The position numbers were made by a program, and so were the translations under genes. The notes under the pieces are model-generated. The model worked only from the letters and a program-made list of their open reading frames with translations. It was not told the DNA's origin and ran no database searches. Below, piece after piece: positions 1 through 5,976 of a stretch of DNA of 10,672 bases (position 1 is its first letter; each line of letters starts with the position of its first letter). Source of the stretch: UBA1424 sp041669225 (GTDB taxonomy: Bacteria; Bacillota_I; Bacilli_A; RFN20; CAG-826); the NCBI GenBank assembly GCA_041669225.1, contig JBAYBO010000036.1:1-10672 (forward strand), in the 5' to 3' direction.

Positions 1-1
1 T

Positions 2-781
2 GAAAAGCAAATACAAAAAGAACTCGTCGAGATTGTTAATGGTCAAAACGAGGAACGTCTTTTTCTTCAGTATCAGCCAATTATTGATTTAAAAAGAAAC
101 AAAGTGTGTAGTTTTGAAGCGTTAGTAAGACTAAGAAGTGATGTTTTGGGTGTTGTTCCGCCCCTTGATTTTATTTCTTTGATGGAAAGAACAAAACTCA
201 TCATTCCGATTGGTGATATGATTATTCGGAAATCCCTTCTTTTCTTAAAGAAAATCCATGATCTTGGATATGAAGATATGTCAGTATCGATTAATGTCTC
301 GGCCATTCAACTGCTTGAAGAGCATTTTACAAAAAAGTTTTTGATCATCATTAATGAAATAGGTGTTAATCCCGATAAGATTTGGGTGGAATTAACCGAA
401 TCGTTATTTGCTTCAAACTATCAAGATATCAATTCGGTTCTCGGACGATTAATGGAAAACGGAGTGCGAGTCGCGATTGATGACTTCGGCACGGGCTTTT
501 CTTCGCTTTATCGTCTGTTGGCAATTAACATTAACTGTATTAAAATCGACAAAGCTTTTATGGATGGCATTGAATTAATTAAGATTGACGAGGCTATCAC
601 GAAAGACATTATTTCTTTGGGGCAGAAACTTCGCTATGTGGTAGTTGCTGAAGGCGTGGAAAGTCAAATTCAAAGAGACTACCTCGTCTCTTATGGTTGC
701 GATCGCGCGCAAGGTTATTTCTTTAGTAAACCGCTTAACGAAGAAGATGCAATTCCGTTTGTCATAAAATTTAATCAGTAA
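2..781 (+). CDS. EAL-domain cyclic-di-GMP phosphodiesterase (5' truncated)
   Basis: This is the C-terminal 259 residues of a protein that begins outside the window. The open frame runs back to base 2, and the conserved first strand of the EAL fold (QYQPIIDL) lies upstream of the GTG at 104, so that GTG is not the start. The domain is essentially complete. The EAL signature is at 116-124, followed by NVS in SINVSAIQL, the Glu of VELTES, the DDFGTG metal motif at 479-496, KIDKAF, AEGVES and a final QGYFFSKP. These are the metal-binding and catalytic positions of active EAL enzymes, which linearise cyclic-di-GMP to pGpG in the cytoplasm. A GGDEF, PAS or membrane sensor domain may lie upstream but is not visible. 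The gene ends at TAA 779-781 and converges on the HIT gene. I am confident of the domain; activity is inferred from the intact motifs. Confidence 0.93.
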   Translation, partial: EKQIQKELVEIVNGQNEERLFLQYQPIIDLKRNKVCSFEALVRLRSDVLGVVPPLDFISLMERTKLIIPIGDMIIRKSLLFLKKIHDLGYEDMSVSINVSAIQLLEEHFTKKFLIIINEIGVNPDKIWVELTESLFASNYQDINSVLGRLMENGVRVAIDDFGTGFSSLYRLLAININCIKIDKAFMDGIELIKIDEAITKDIISLGQKLRYVVVAEGVESQIQRDYLVSYGCDRAQGYFFSKPLNEEDAIPFVIKFNQ

Positions 782-806
782 AAAAGCAGGGGTGCCCCAA
801 TTTTTT
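780..806. terminator. Bidirectional intrinsic terminator between EAL and HIT genes
   Basis: A short GC-rich hairpin (GGGG/CCCC at 789-792 and 795-798, or GGG/CCC with a 4-nt loop) is flanked by A6 (780-785) on the left and T6 (801-806) on the right. This gives a U-run downstream of the stem in both directions. It lies just after the EAL stop and about 20 nt beyond the HIT stop, as expected for convergent genes. The stem is short, so its strength is uncertain. Confidence 0.55.
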
Positions 807-814
807 AAACGAAC

Positions 815-841
815 AAGGTTTGAGATTACAAACCTTTTTTT
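815..841 (+). terminator. Intrinsic terminator downstream of the EAL gene
   Basis: An 8-bp perfect stem, AAGGTTTG (815-822) and CAAACCTT (829-836), with a 6-nt loop is followed by T5 (837-841). This is a good plus-strand terminator. The loop contains the HIT stop codon (826-828 on the minus strand). In the minus direction no U-run follows, so HIT more likely ends at the neighbouring hairpin at 780-806. Confidence 0.65.
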
Positions 842-1248
842 ATTTCGGTCGCCAGCATCGGAAGATTTAACTCTGAGAGGCGTCGGTTTTTAAGCATTGT
901 GATTTGGAAGCCTTCGTCAGCGATGTAACGAGGAATGACATGGACGTGGAAGTGCAATATGGCTTGTCCAGCCCCCTTATTAACATTAGTAAGAATATTA
1001 ACCCCTTTGGCTCCTAACATCGTTATATCGGCCTGGGCGACGCGTTGAGCGACATCCATAACCTTATGCATAATCGATTTCGGCGTTGACACATAATTGG
1101 AATAGTGGCGTTTAGGAATAACTAGGGCATGACCAGGTGTCACCTGCGAAATATCAAGAAAAGCTATAACATCATTATCCTCATAAATTTTCGTGGCCGA
1201 GATTTCGCCACGGACGATTTTGCAAAAAACACAATCAAGATTGTTCAT
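826..1248 (-). CDS. HIT-family (HinT-like) nucleotide-binding hydrolase
   Basis: A complete 140-residue protein of the usual length for bacterial HinT/Hit proteins. It has an N-terminal CVFC zinc-type pair (C6, C9), a LDISQVTPGHALVIPKRH core, and the signature histidine triad HFHVHVIPR at residues 99-107. H101 is the expected nucleophile. Family members hydrolyse nucleoside phosphoramidates or adenylated compounds in the cytoplasm; the physiological substrate cannot be told from sequence. The start is supported by a GGAGG 6 nt upstream of the ATG (minus-strand SD at 1255-1259). It lies downstream of two PrsA-like lipoprotein genes on the same strand. Hit genes occur near prsA in several Bacillota, so the linkage is familiar. 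It has its own sigma-A-like promoter at 1296-1324 and can be expressed apart from the lipoproteins. Confidence 0.93.
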   Translation of the reverse strand: MNNLDCVFCKIVRGEISATKIYEDNDVIAFLDISQVTPGHALVIPKRHYSNYVSTPKSIMHKVMDVAQRVAQADITMLGAKGVNILTNVNKGAGQAILHFHVHVIPRYIADEGFQITMLKNRRLSELNLPMLATEIKKGL

Positions 1249-1259
1249 AATTAACCTCC

Positions 1260-1293
1260 AAAGATAACAAAGGAGGACGTTTCCATCCTCCTT
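1260..1293 (-). terminator. Hairpin between lipoprotein gene and HIT: likely weak terminator
   Basis: A perfect 8-bp inverted repeat, AAGGAGGA (1270-1277) and TCCTCCTT (1286-1293), with an 8-nt loop lies 27 nt past the stop of the lipoprotein gene. On the minus strand the stem is followed by TGTTATCTTT, a broken U-rich tail, so termination may be partial. The hairpin arm also contains a CCTCC that is complementary to the HIT ribosome-binding site. Confidence 0.45.
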
Positions 1294-1295
1294 AT

Positions 1296-1324
1296 ATTAT
1301 AGTTTTTAGTGCCTAATCTATCAA
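1296..1324 (-). promoter_or_regulatory. Sigma-A-like promoter for the HIT gene
   Basis: On the minus strand TTGATA (1319-1324) is separated by exactly 17 nt from a consensus TATAAT (1296-1301). The -35 box overlaps the TGA stop codon of the upstream lipoprotein gene. The predicted transcript would begin near 1289, inside the left arm of the 1270-1293 inverted repeat, leaving a leader of about 40 nt with the GGAGG site. Confidence 0.72.
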
Positions 1325-2985
1325 TCTTCATCATCGAATAAGTCAGGGAATTGGTCCTTGAAGTACTCGTAAATGGTTGAATCGTGATATATCACGCTGT
1401 AAAGCTTAATGTAAGATTCGTAAGCATTATTAATGTAGGAATCTTTGGCCGACAAGACGTGTGTGACTTCTTTAGCGATGTCTTCACGTTCGAGAGTCGG
1501 GTAACTGTTATCGCTTAAGCGCGATAGTTTTGAAGTTGAAACGGCTTCTTTAACTTTGATGATGTAATAGGTCGAACTGGAGATGTCATAGATAACAAAG
1601 TTATCTTTGCGGACATCGGTTCCTTGTTCGGAAATTGTCGGTGTCAAATAGTATTCGCCACGGAGATTACGGACGTATTGACCAGACTCATAGTTATGAG
1701 TGGCACCTTCTTCTTCAATGCTATCAACTTCGTTGGCAACATTAATGTTAAATAGACGTGAGCGAATAGCTTCAGGAAGTTCGCTGAGACCGCCGCTTTT
1801 AACATACCAACCATCATTGGAGTAGTCTTCAAGTCTTAACGAATCAGACTTAATTTCCAAACCAACTTGTTTGGTATAGGTGTTGCTGTTTGTGAAATCA
1901 GCTTCGATTCCGGCATCGTTTGTAAAACGGTTATCAGTAATTTTTAGATAATCTTTGGCGATTGACCCGAATCGGGTTTGCGGATAGTAGTTGGCGGAAG
2001 CATCGAGTTGAGCTAAAACATCGGGATCGCTAACTGCTACGCTTGTACCCGGGAAAGCTTCATCAAGTAAAGCAACAGCGTCAGTGGAAAGGTCAATACC
2101 TCTCCAGGCGTTAGCTAGAACATCAAAATCAACATCATTAGTAGCGTTTACATCAAGGATGTACTTGTCGACAAAAGCATTGATTAATGATTTAGCTGCG
2201 CTTGGGTAAGAATCGTTATTAACGATTTTAATATATTCAACTTCACGGGCGTATGTACGACCAAGAGATGAATAGTTCGTGTCGTATAAGAATTGTTCAA
2301 CGAGTTTTTCGCGATACAAGCGCGGAAGAACGCCGCGAGCAATGTAATCGTCATAGCGGTCGATATGTACGTAATTGACGATGTCTTCGACTTCAACATC
2401 AGGAGTAATTAAGACATCTTCGTGCCAAACAGTCGCGTCTTCAAATACGCCTTCGATATCATAGAGATCTCCAGCTAGGCTGACGGCATATTTTTCTTCG
2501 TTAAAACGGCTACGTTCTGAATATGAACCACCAGTCGCAGCATTATGGAAAACTTCTTTGATTCGATAATCCATTGTATCTCTGAAATGAACCAAACGCG
2601 CGAATTCATTGGCAACTTTTTCGCCTTCGGCGTCATCTTCGTCGCTGTACACATTAGCGTGCGCTTCAATGAAAGTACGAACTTCTAAAGCAGTTTCGTC
2701 TTTAGCAACTAGTTCTTCAACTACTTCAAAAGAACCAAACTGATCAGCGGCGATAACATACATCATGTCATCAAGAACCTTTTTAGGATTCTCGCTGGAA
2801 CTAGTTAATGAATCGTAAATAAGTGACATGATGTTTTGATAGACGTCAGTCTTGCTGCCGTCGTCATTAATGATAATTGGATCTTCATAAAATTTCGGAA
2901 GAGCCGTGACCTCATTGCATGAGGAAAGAACGAAAGTTGAGGCAGCGACGAGCGTTAGGAATAATCCTTTTTTCTTATTTGTCAT
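1321..2985 (-). CDS. Large exported lipoprotein, degenerate PrsA/parvulin-like paralog
   Basis: A 554-residue protein with a lipoprotein signal: MTNKKK, a hydrophobic stretch (8-20) and lipobox LSSC with the lipidated Cys at 23, so it should be anchored outside the membrane. I chose the ATG at 2983-2985 because the signal peptide starts there and an AGGGGG site lies 9 nt upstream; the frame stays open further upstream only within the preceding gene. Residues 245-300 (AREVEYIKI, then a helix ending in FDVLANAW) resemble the first half of a parvulin domain. GWYVKSGGL near 392-400 and STYYIIKVKE (471-480) resemble its later parts. The histidines expected in HxxHILV and GxHIIKV are replaced (R247, E250, Y474), so isomerase activity is doubtful. 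It overlaps the upstream parvulin lipoprotein gene by 11 nt and is probably its divergent duplicate. The family assignment is inference; lipoprotein export is well supported. The C-terminus is acidic (DDED). Confidence 0.8.
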   Translation of the reverse strand: MTNKKKGLFLTLVAASTFVLSSCNEVTALPKFYEDPIIINDDGSKTDVYQNIMSLIYDSLTSSSENPKKVLDDMMYVIAADQFGSFEVVEELVAKDETALEVRTFIEAHANVYSDEDDAEGEKVANEFARLVHFRDTMDYRIKEVFHNAATGGSYSERSRFNEEKYAVSLAGDLYDIEGVFEDATVWHEDVLITPDVEVEDIVNYVHIDRYDDYIARGVLPRLYREKLVEQFLYDTNYSSLGRTYAREVEYIKIVNNDSYPSAAKSLINAFVDKYILDVNATNDVDFDVLANAWRGIDLSTDAVALLDEAFPGTSVAVSDPDVLAQLDASANYYPQTRFGSIAKDYLKITDNRFTNDAGIEADFTNSNTYTKQVGLEIKSDSLRLEDYSNDGWYVKSGGLSELPEAIRSRLFNINVANEVDSIEEEGATHNYESGQYVRNLRGEYYLTPTISEQGTDVRKDNFVIYDISSSTYYIIKVKEAVSTSKLSRLSDNSYPTLEREDIAKEVTHVLSAKDSYINNAYESYIKLYSVIYHDSTIYEYFKDQFPDLFDDED

Positions 2986-4900
2986 AGTAGCATGCCCCCT
3001 CTTTAGCCCACAATTCTGTAGTTTTAGATGTGCTTTGATATTGAATTGCACACGTTTCACTCAGTAATTTATCGGATGCGCGAACTGCTTTTTGTTGTTC
3101 AAGGAATTCAACATAAGTTTCCCATGTTTTTTCCCAAGAAACTCTCGTATTATAGTCAGCTTCGTTGCGCGTGGCGTTAATCCAGTTTTCAATTGCGTCT
3201 TTTAAGTCAATCGTGACTGCTTCACCTTGACTATTAACATAAGAAATTGGCTCGCCGAATTTGATATATGGATTACCCGTATCAGCGTTAATTGTTGTTA
3301 ATAATTTTTCGTAAATAAAATATTTGAGGTTGGAATCAAAGCCTTTGATTTCGCCTTCGACTGACTCGGCGCGACTCTTATAATCCTTGATTTGTTGATC
3401 GAGGAAATTAACATATGTTGGTTTGTAGTTATTGGCGCCTTCAACGTATTCAGGATCAGCTGAGACGTAGGTTGGATAATCTTTTTGACCAGGATACTTG
3501 GTGGTGTAGTATTCACCTAGCGATACATTGTTTGATGAATCATCAAAGGCGCTTCTTTCCACAACGATGAAATGGAAACCTTGGTAACCGGTATCACCGC
3601 TCGTGCCACCGCGAACAGCAAGAACAACTTTGCCATCTTTGGTCGTTAATACTTTATCGTTTTCGTCCACAATGGTGTCACCGTTAACATCGATGCCGAG
3701 CCCAGGGACATTTTTAAATCCCGACATTGCCCCATAGGTAGCGTTATACGCACCATTGAAGTTTTCGTTTTCGATTTTCTTGTTATCGGCGCTCAGTGTG
3801 CCGGCGACAAGTGAGTTAGGCGTGATGACAGAAATGTCATGACGATTAAAATACTTATTAAAGACAATGTTACGAGGATAGAAATATGGGTTATTATCGT
3901 TAACGATAAATGAATCATCATCCTTTGTAACATCGGAATAATCCTGAAGCTTTAAGAATGCTTCGTAAGGAATGGTACCGATTTTGTCCGAACCAGTTGC
4001 ACTGACATAATCAGCACTCATTTCGTCAGTGATACCAAGGCCGGCTTTGGCTTCCGACAAATTCGAGCTATTATTGATTGCTTCATAAGCATAAACGCCA
4101 AGTTGAAATTCGTTGATAAACGATTTATTCTTGTGCATGATGCCAAGATCACCAAACTTTTCAGCTGAACCGGTATCCTCGGAATAAAGTTGAGCGAGTG
4201 AACCAAAAGTTTCGCTGCCAATGGCCAAGTTTTGACCGACGTTAGCAAGTTTTTTAGCTTCCGCCTCGGTTATTTCCGAGTTGTAGAGCGCGTTTGCGCC
4301 AGCGCTAACTTTGACGAGGATGTGGCGGACATGATAAGGAGCCATCTTTTCAAGATAACCGCTGAATTTCAAAGTATTTTCGGCAGCTTCTTTTTTCGCA
4401 TCGCGAATGAAATCAATGTTTCTTTCGTAGAATTGATCTTCGAATTCTGTCGTCATTCTTTGATAAGCGAAATGTTCCCAAAGTTCATCTTCGTCTTCGA
4501 CGCCATAAGTATCGAGTTGTTTCTCGAACTCTTCGTCATATTTTGTGCCATTGTCATCAGCGGCTGATTCCGCTTTTGATTTGACGCCTGCGACGTCATT
4601 GTCGGCACCCTTCTTAATATCTGGATAAGTGTCAATACCTCCGCCCTCTGAGTCATCGGTGATAAAGTAGTTGCGAACAAGAACTTTATATACCGAATCG
4701 AAGAGCGATGATGCACCACTGGTTGTTTGTAAATATGAATCAAACAATTCTTCTGCGGTGTAGTGATACTCTTGGCCGTTGGCGCCCGTATATGTTAAAA
4801 CATGTCCGTCGCCGGAAAATGTTGGTCCATCACAAGCCGCCAAAGCAAAGGTACTGAGTAATCCAGCTACTATTCCGAGCGTAATTTTACTTTTTCTCAT
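2975..4900 (-). CDS. PrsA-like parvulin-type foldase lipoprotein (peptidyl-prolyl isomerase)
   Basis: A 641-residue protein with a lipoprotein signal peptide (MRKSK, hydrophobic core, lipobox LAAC, Cys 23), expected on the outer face of the membrane to help fold secreted proteins. A parvulin domain is visible: YHVRHILVK (189-197), a helix, FGSLAQLYSED (232-242), FGDLG (249-253) and a closing strand GFHFIVVER (441-449). The conserved histidines H190, H193 and H443 are kept. The domain is interrupted by roughly 160 residues (about 275-437), and the protein is about twice the length of ordinary PrsA. Residues 404-415 form an Asp-rich loop like an EF-hand or dockerin calcium site. The start has AGGAGGG 12 nt upstream, a long spacing, but no other in-frame start lies between; an ATG at 4934-4936 would fall at about the predicted transcript start and lacks the signal-peptide context. 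It is first in a two-gene unit with the overlapping paralog. Confidence 0.87.
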   Translation of the reverse strand: MRKSKITLGIVAGLLSTFALAACDGPTFSGDGHVLTYTGANGQEYHYTAEELFDSYLQTTSGASSLFDSVYKVLVRNYFITDDSEGGGIDTYPDIKKGADNDVAGVKSKAESAADDNGTKYDEEFEKQLDTYGVEDEDELWEHFAYQRMTTEFEDQFYERNIDFIRDAKKEAAENTLKFSGYLEKMAPYHVRHILVKVSAGANALYNSEITEAEAKKLANVGQNLAIGSETFGSLAQLYSEDTGSAEKFGDLGIMHKNKSFINEFQLGVYAYEAINNSSNLSEAKAGLGITDEMSADYVSATGSDKIGTIPYEAFLKLQDYSDVTKDDDSFIVNDNNPYFYPRNIVFNKYFNRHDISVITPNSLVAGTLSADNKKIENENFNGAYNATYGAMSGFKNVPGLGIDVNGDTIVDENDKVLTTKDGKVVLAVRGGTSGDTGYQGFHFIVVERSAFDDSSNNVSLGEYYTTKYPGQKDYPTYVSADPEYVEGANNYKPTYVNFLDQQIKDYKSRAESVEGEIKGFDSNLKYFIYEKLLTTINADTGNPYIKFGEPISYVNSQGEAVTIDLKDAIENWINATRNEADYNTRVSWEKTWETYVEFLEQQKAVRASDKLLSETCAIQYQSTSKTTELWAKEGACYYDK

Positions 4901-4940
4901 AAGTAGTTGTTTCCCTCCTAAGCCTGAACATAGCACGATT

Positions 4941-4984
4941 ATTCTATTACATTAATATTATTAATACAATAACGAATTTATCAA
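4941..4984 (-). promoter_or_regulatory. Candidate promoter(s) for the lipoprotein gene pair
   Basis: On the minus strand TAGAAT (4941-4946) lies 17 nt downstream of TTGTAT (4964-4969), which would start the transcript near 4934 with a leader of about 34 nt carrying AGGAGGG. A better -35 box, TTGATA (4979-4984), is nearby, but its downstream sequence offers only poor AT-rich -10 matches. Which pair is used cannot be decided by eye. Confidence 0.4.
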
Positions 4985-5026
4985 AATAGTCTCTTAAACG
5001 ACTAGAAATAAATGATTTAGTTTTTT

Positions 5027-5044
5027 GGATTTTTTAAAAAATCC
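5027..5044. repeat. 18-bp perfect palindrome in the divergent control region
   Basis: GGATTTTTTAAAAAATCC is a perfect dyad, extended imperfectly by T-rich sequence on the left (5022-5026) and GAAAA on the right (5045-5049). No U-run follows in either direction, so it is not a standard terminator. It sits between the divergent promoters of the lipoprotein pair and the suf operon. It could be a regulator site or a bent A-tract element; the function is unknown. Confidence 0.5.
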
Positions 5045-5094
5045 GAAAATTGTTCGATTATGTCTTAAATAGTGTTATGCTCTTATCGTTACGT

Positions 5095-5123
5095 TTGAAT
5101 ACGTATATTATTTAATATACAAT
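5095..5123 (+). promoter_or_regulatory. Sigma-A-like promoter of the suf operon
   Basis: TTGAAT (5095-5100) and TACAAT (5118-5123) are separated by 17 nt. Transcription would start near 5130, giving a leader of only about 20 nt with AGGAG at 5136-5140, 8 nt before the sufC ATG. Such a short leader leaves no room for a riboswitch or attenuator, so control is more likely at the DNA level. Confidence 0.68.
5103..5120. promoter_or_regulatory. 8-2-8 inverted repeat, candidate operator of the suf operon
   Basis: GTATATTA (5103-5110) and TAATATAC (5113-5120) form a perfect inverted repeat around a 2-nt centre. It fills most of the spacer and covers the first three bases of the -10 box, where a bound repressor would block RNA polymerase. 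Iron or redox regulators often control suf operons, but this dyad does not clearly match a site I know (Fur, PerR, IscR), and no regulator gene is in the window. Confidence 0.45.
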
Positions 5124-5148
5124 ATGATAGATTTTAGGAGATGATAAC

Positions 5149-5976
5149 ATGGATGTTCTTAAAATAGTTAATCTCCACGTTAACGTGGAAGACAAAGAAA
5201 TACTCAAAGGAGTAAGCCTCACCGCTTCGAGCGGAGAGACGATTGCTTTGCTCGGACCTAACGGCCACGGCAAATCAACTCTTTTGCAAGCGATTATGGG
5301 TAACCCTCGCTACAAGATAACGAGCGGACAAGTTTTCTTGAATGATCAGGATTTGTTAGCGATGTCTGTTGATGAGCGATCAAAAGCCGGTCTATTTTTG
5401 GGCATGCAGTATCCAAGCGAAGTTGCTGGTGTCGTTAACGCAGATTTTTTAAGAGCCTCGATTAACTCCAGGCGTCAGAAACCTTTATCCTTATTTCAGT
5501 TTTATCGTTTATTAGATTCAACGTACAAAAAGATGGGTATTCCTTTTGAGATGGCGAATCGTTCATTGAATGTCGGTTTTTCCGGCGGTGAAAAAAAGCG
5601 CAATGAGATTTTGCAGATGATTCTTCTCGAACCCCGTTTTGCTCTACTTGACGAGATTGACTCAGGTCTTGATATTGATGCGATGACAATTGTCGCGAAT
5701 GCCATTAAAGAAGAACAGGAAAAGGGACGTGGTTTTTTAGTTGTATCGCATTACGCGAGACTTTATAACATGATCAATCTGACTCGAACTATAGTTATGG
5801 TTAACGGAAGAATTGTGGTCGAGGGCGGTCCCGAAGTAATTCAAAAGATTGATAAACACGGTTATGAGTGGATCAAAACCGAACTCAGTATCGACATCGA
5901 AAAAGAAGATCCGACAATGAGTTCGGTGTCAATCGGTGTGTGTGCCACTAAAGAGGCGATTCGTGATGGAAAATAA
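5149..5976 (+). CDS. sufC: SufC, ABC-type ATPase of the SufBCD Fe-S assembly complex
   Basis: A 275-residue ABC ATPase with Walker A GPNGHGKST (36-44, K42), the Q-loop region GMQYPSEVAGV typical of SufC, the signature FSGGEKKRNEILQ (144-156), Walker B ALLDEID (165-171), the D-loop SGLD and the switch His in VVSHY (H201). SufC lacks membrane partners; it binds SufB and SufD and uses ATP to reshape the scaffold during cluster assembly in the cytoplasm. AGGAG 8 nt before the ATG fixes the start. It is the first gene of the operon, and the stop overlaps sufD by 11 nt. After the usual end (GYEWIKTELSI) a tail of about 28 residues containing C265 makes it somewhat longer than typical SufC. Confidence 0.96.
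   Translation: MDVLKIVNLHVNVEDKEILKGVSLTASSGETIALLGPNGHGKSTLLQAIMGNPRYKITSGQVFLNDQDLLAMSVDERSKAGLFLGMQYPSEVAGVVNADFLRASINSRRQKPLSLFQFYRLLDSTYKKMGIPFEMANRSLNVGFSGGEKKRNEILQMILLEPRFALLDEIDSGLDIDAMTIVANAIKEEQEKGRGFLVVSHYARLYNMINLTRTIVMVNGRIVVEGGPEVIQKIDKHGYEWIKTELSIDIEKEDPTMSSVSIGVCATKEAIRDGK
5174..5189. repeat. 16-bp perfect palindrome just inside sufC
   Basis: TCCACGTTAACGTGGA is a perfect dyad starting 25 nt after the first base of the sufC start codon. In RNA it would fold as a 6-bp stem with a TTAA loop near the ribosome-binding region. It encodes LHVNVE, a stretch that fits the SufC family, so coding constraint could produce it by chance. Confidence 0.4.

Noticed and set aside
104..106. 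GTG as the start of the EAL protein
   Set aside because: The first conserved EAL strand (QYQPIIDL) is encoded upstream in the same frame, which stays open to the window edge.
2986..3060. Upstream extension of the 554-residue lipoprotein to a start at 3060
   Set aside because: It would put 25 hydrophilic residues before the signal peptide and lies within the coding end of the preceding gene; the ATG at 2985 has a ribosome site and begins a clean lipoprotein signal.
4232..4567. A 111-codon open frame on the plus strand
   Set aside because: It is antisense to the parvulin domain of the foldase gene, with no promoter, ribosome site or domain of its own.
5027..5044. Intrinsic terminator in the divergent region
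   Set aside because: The palindrome is AT-rich, has no U-run after it on either strand, and no gene ends nearby.
5124..5148. Riboswitch or attenuator in the suf leader
   Set aside because: The predicted leader is only about 20 nt, too short for such a structure.
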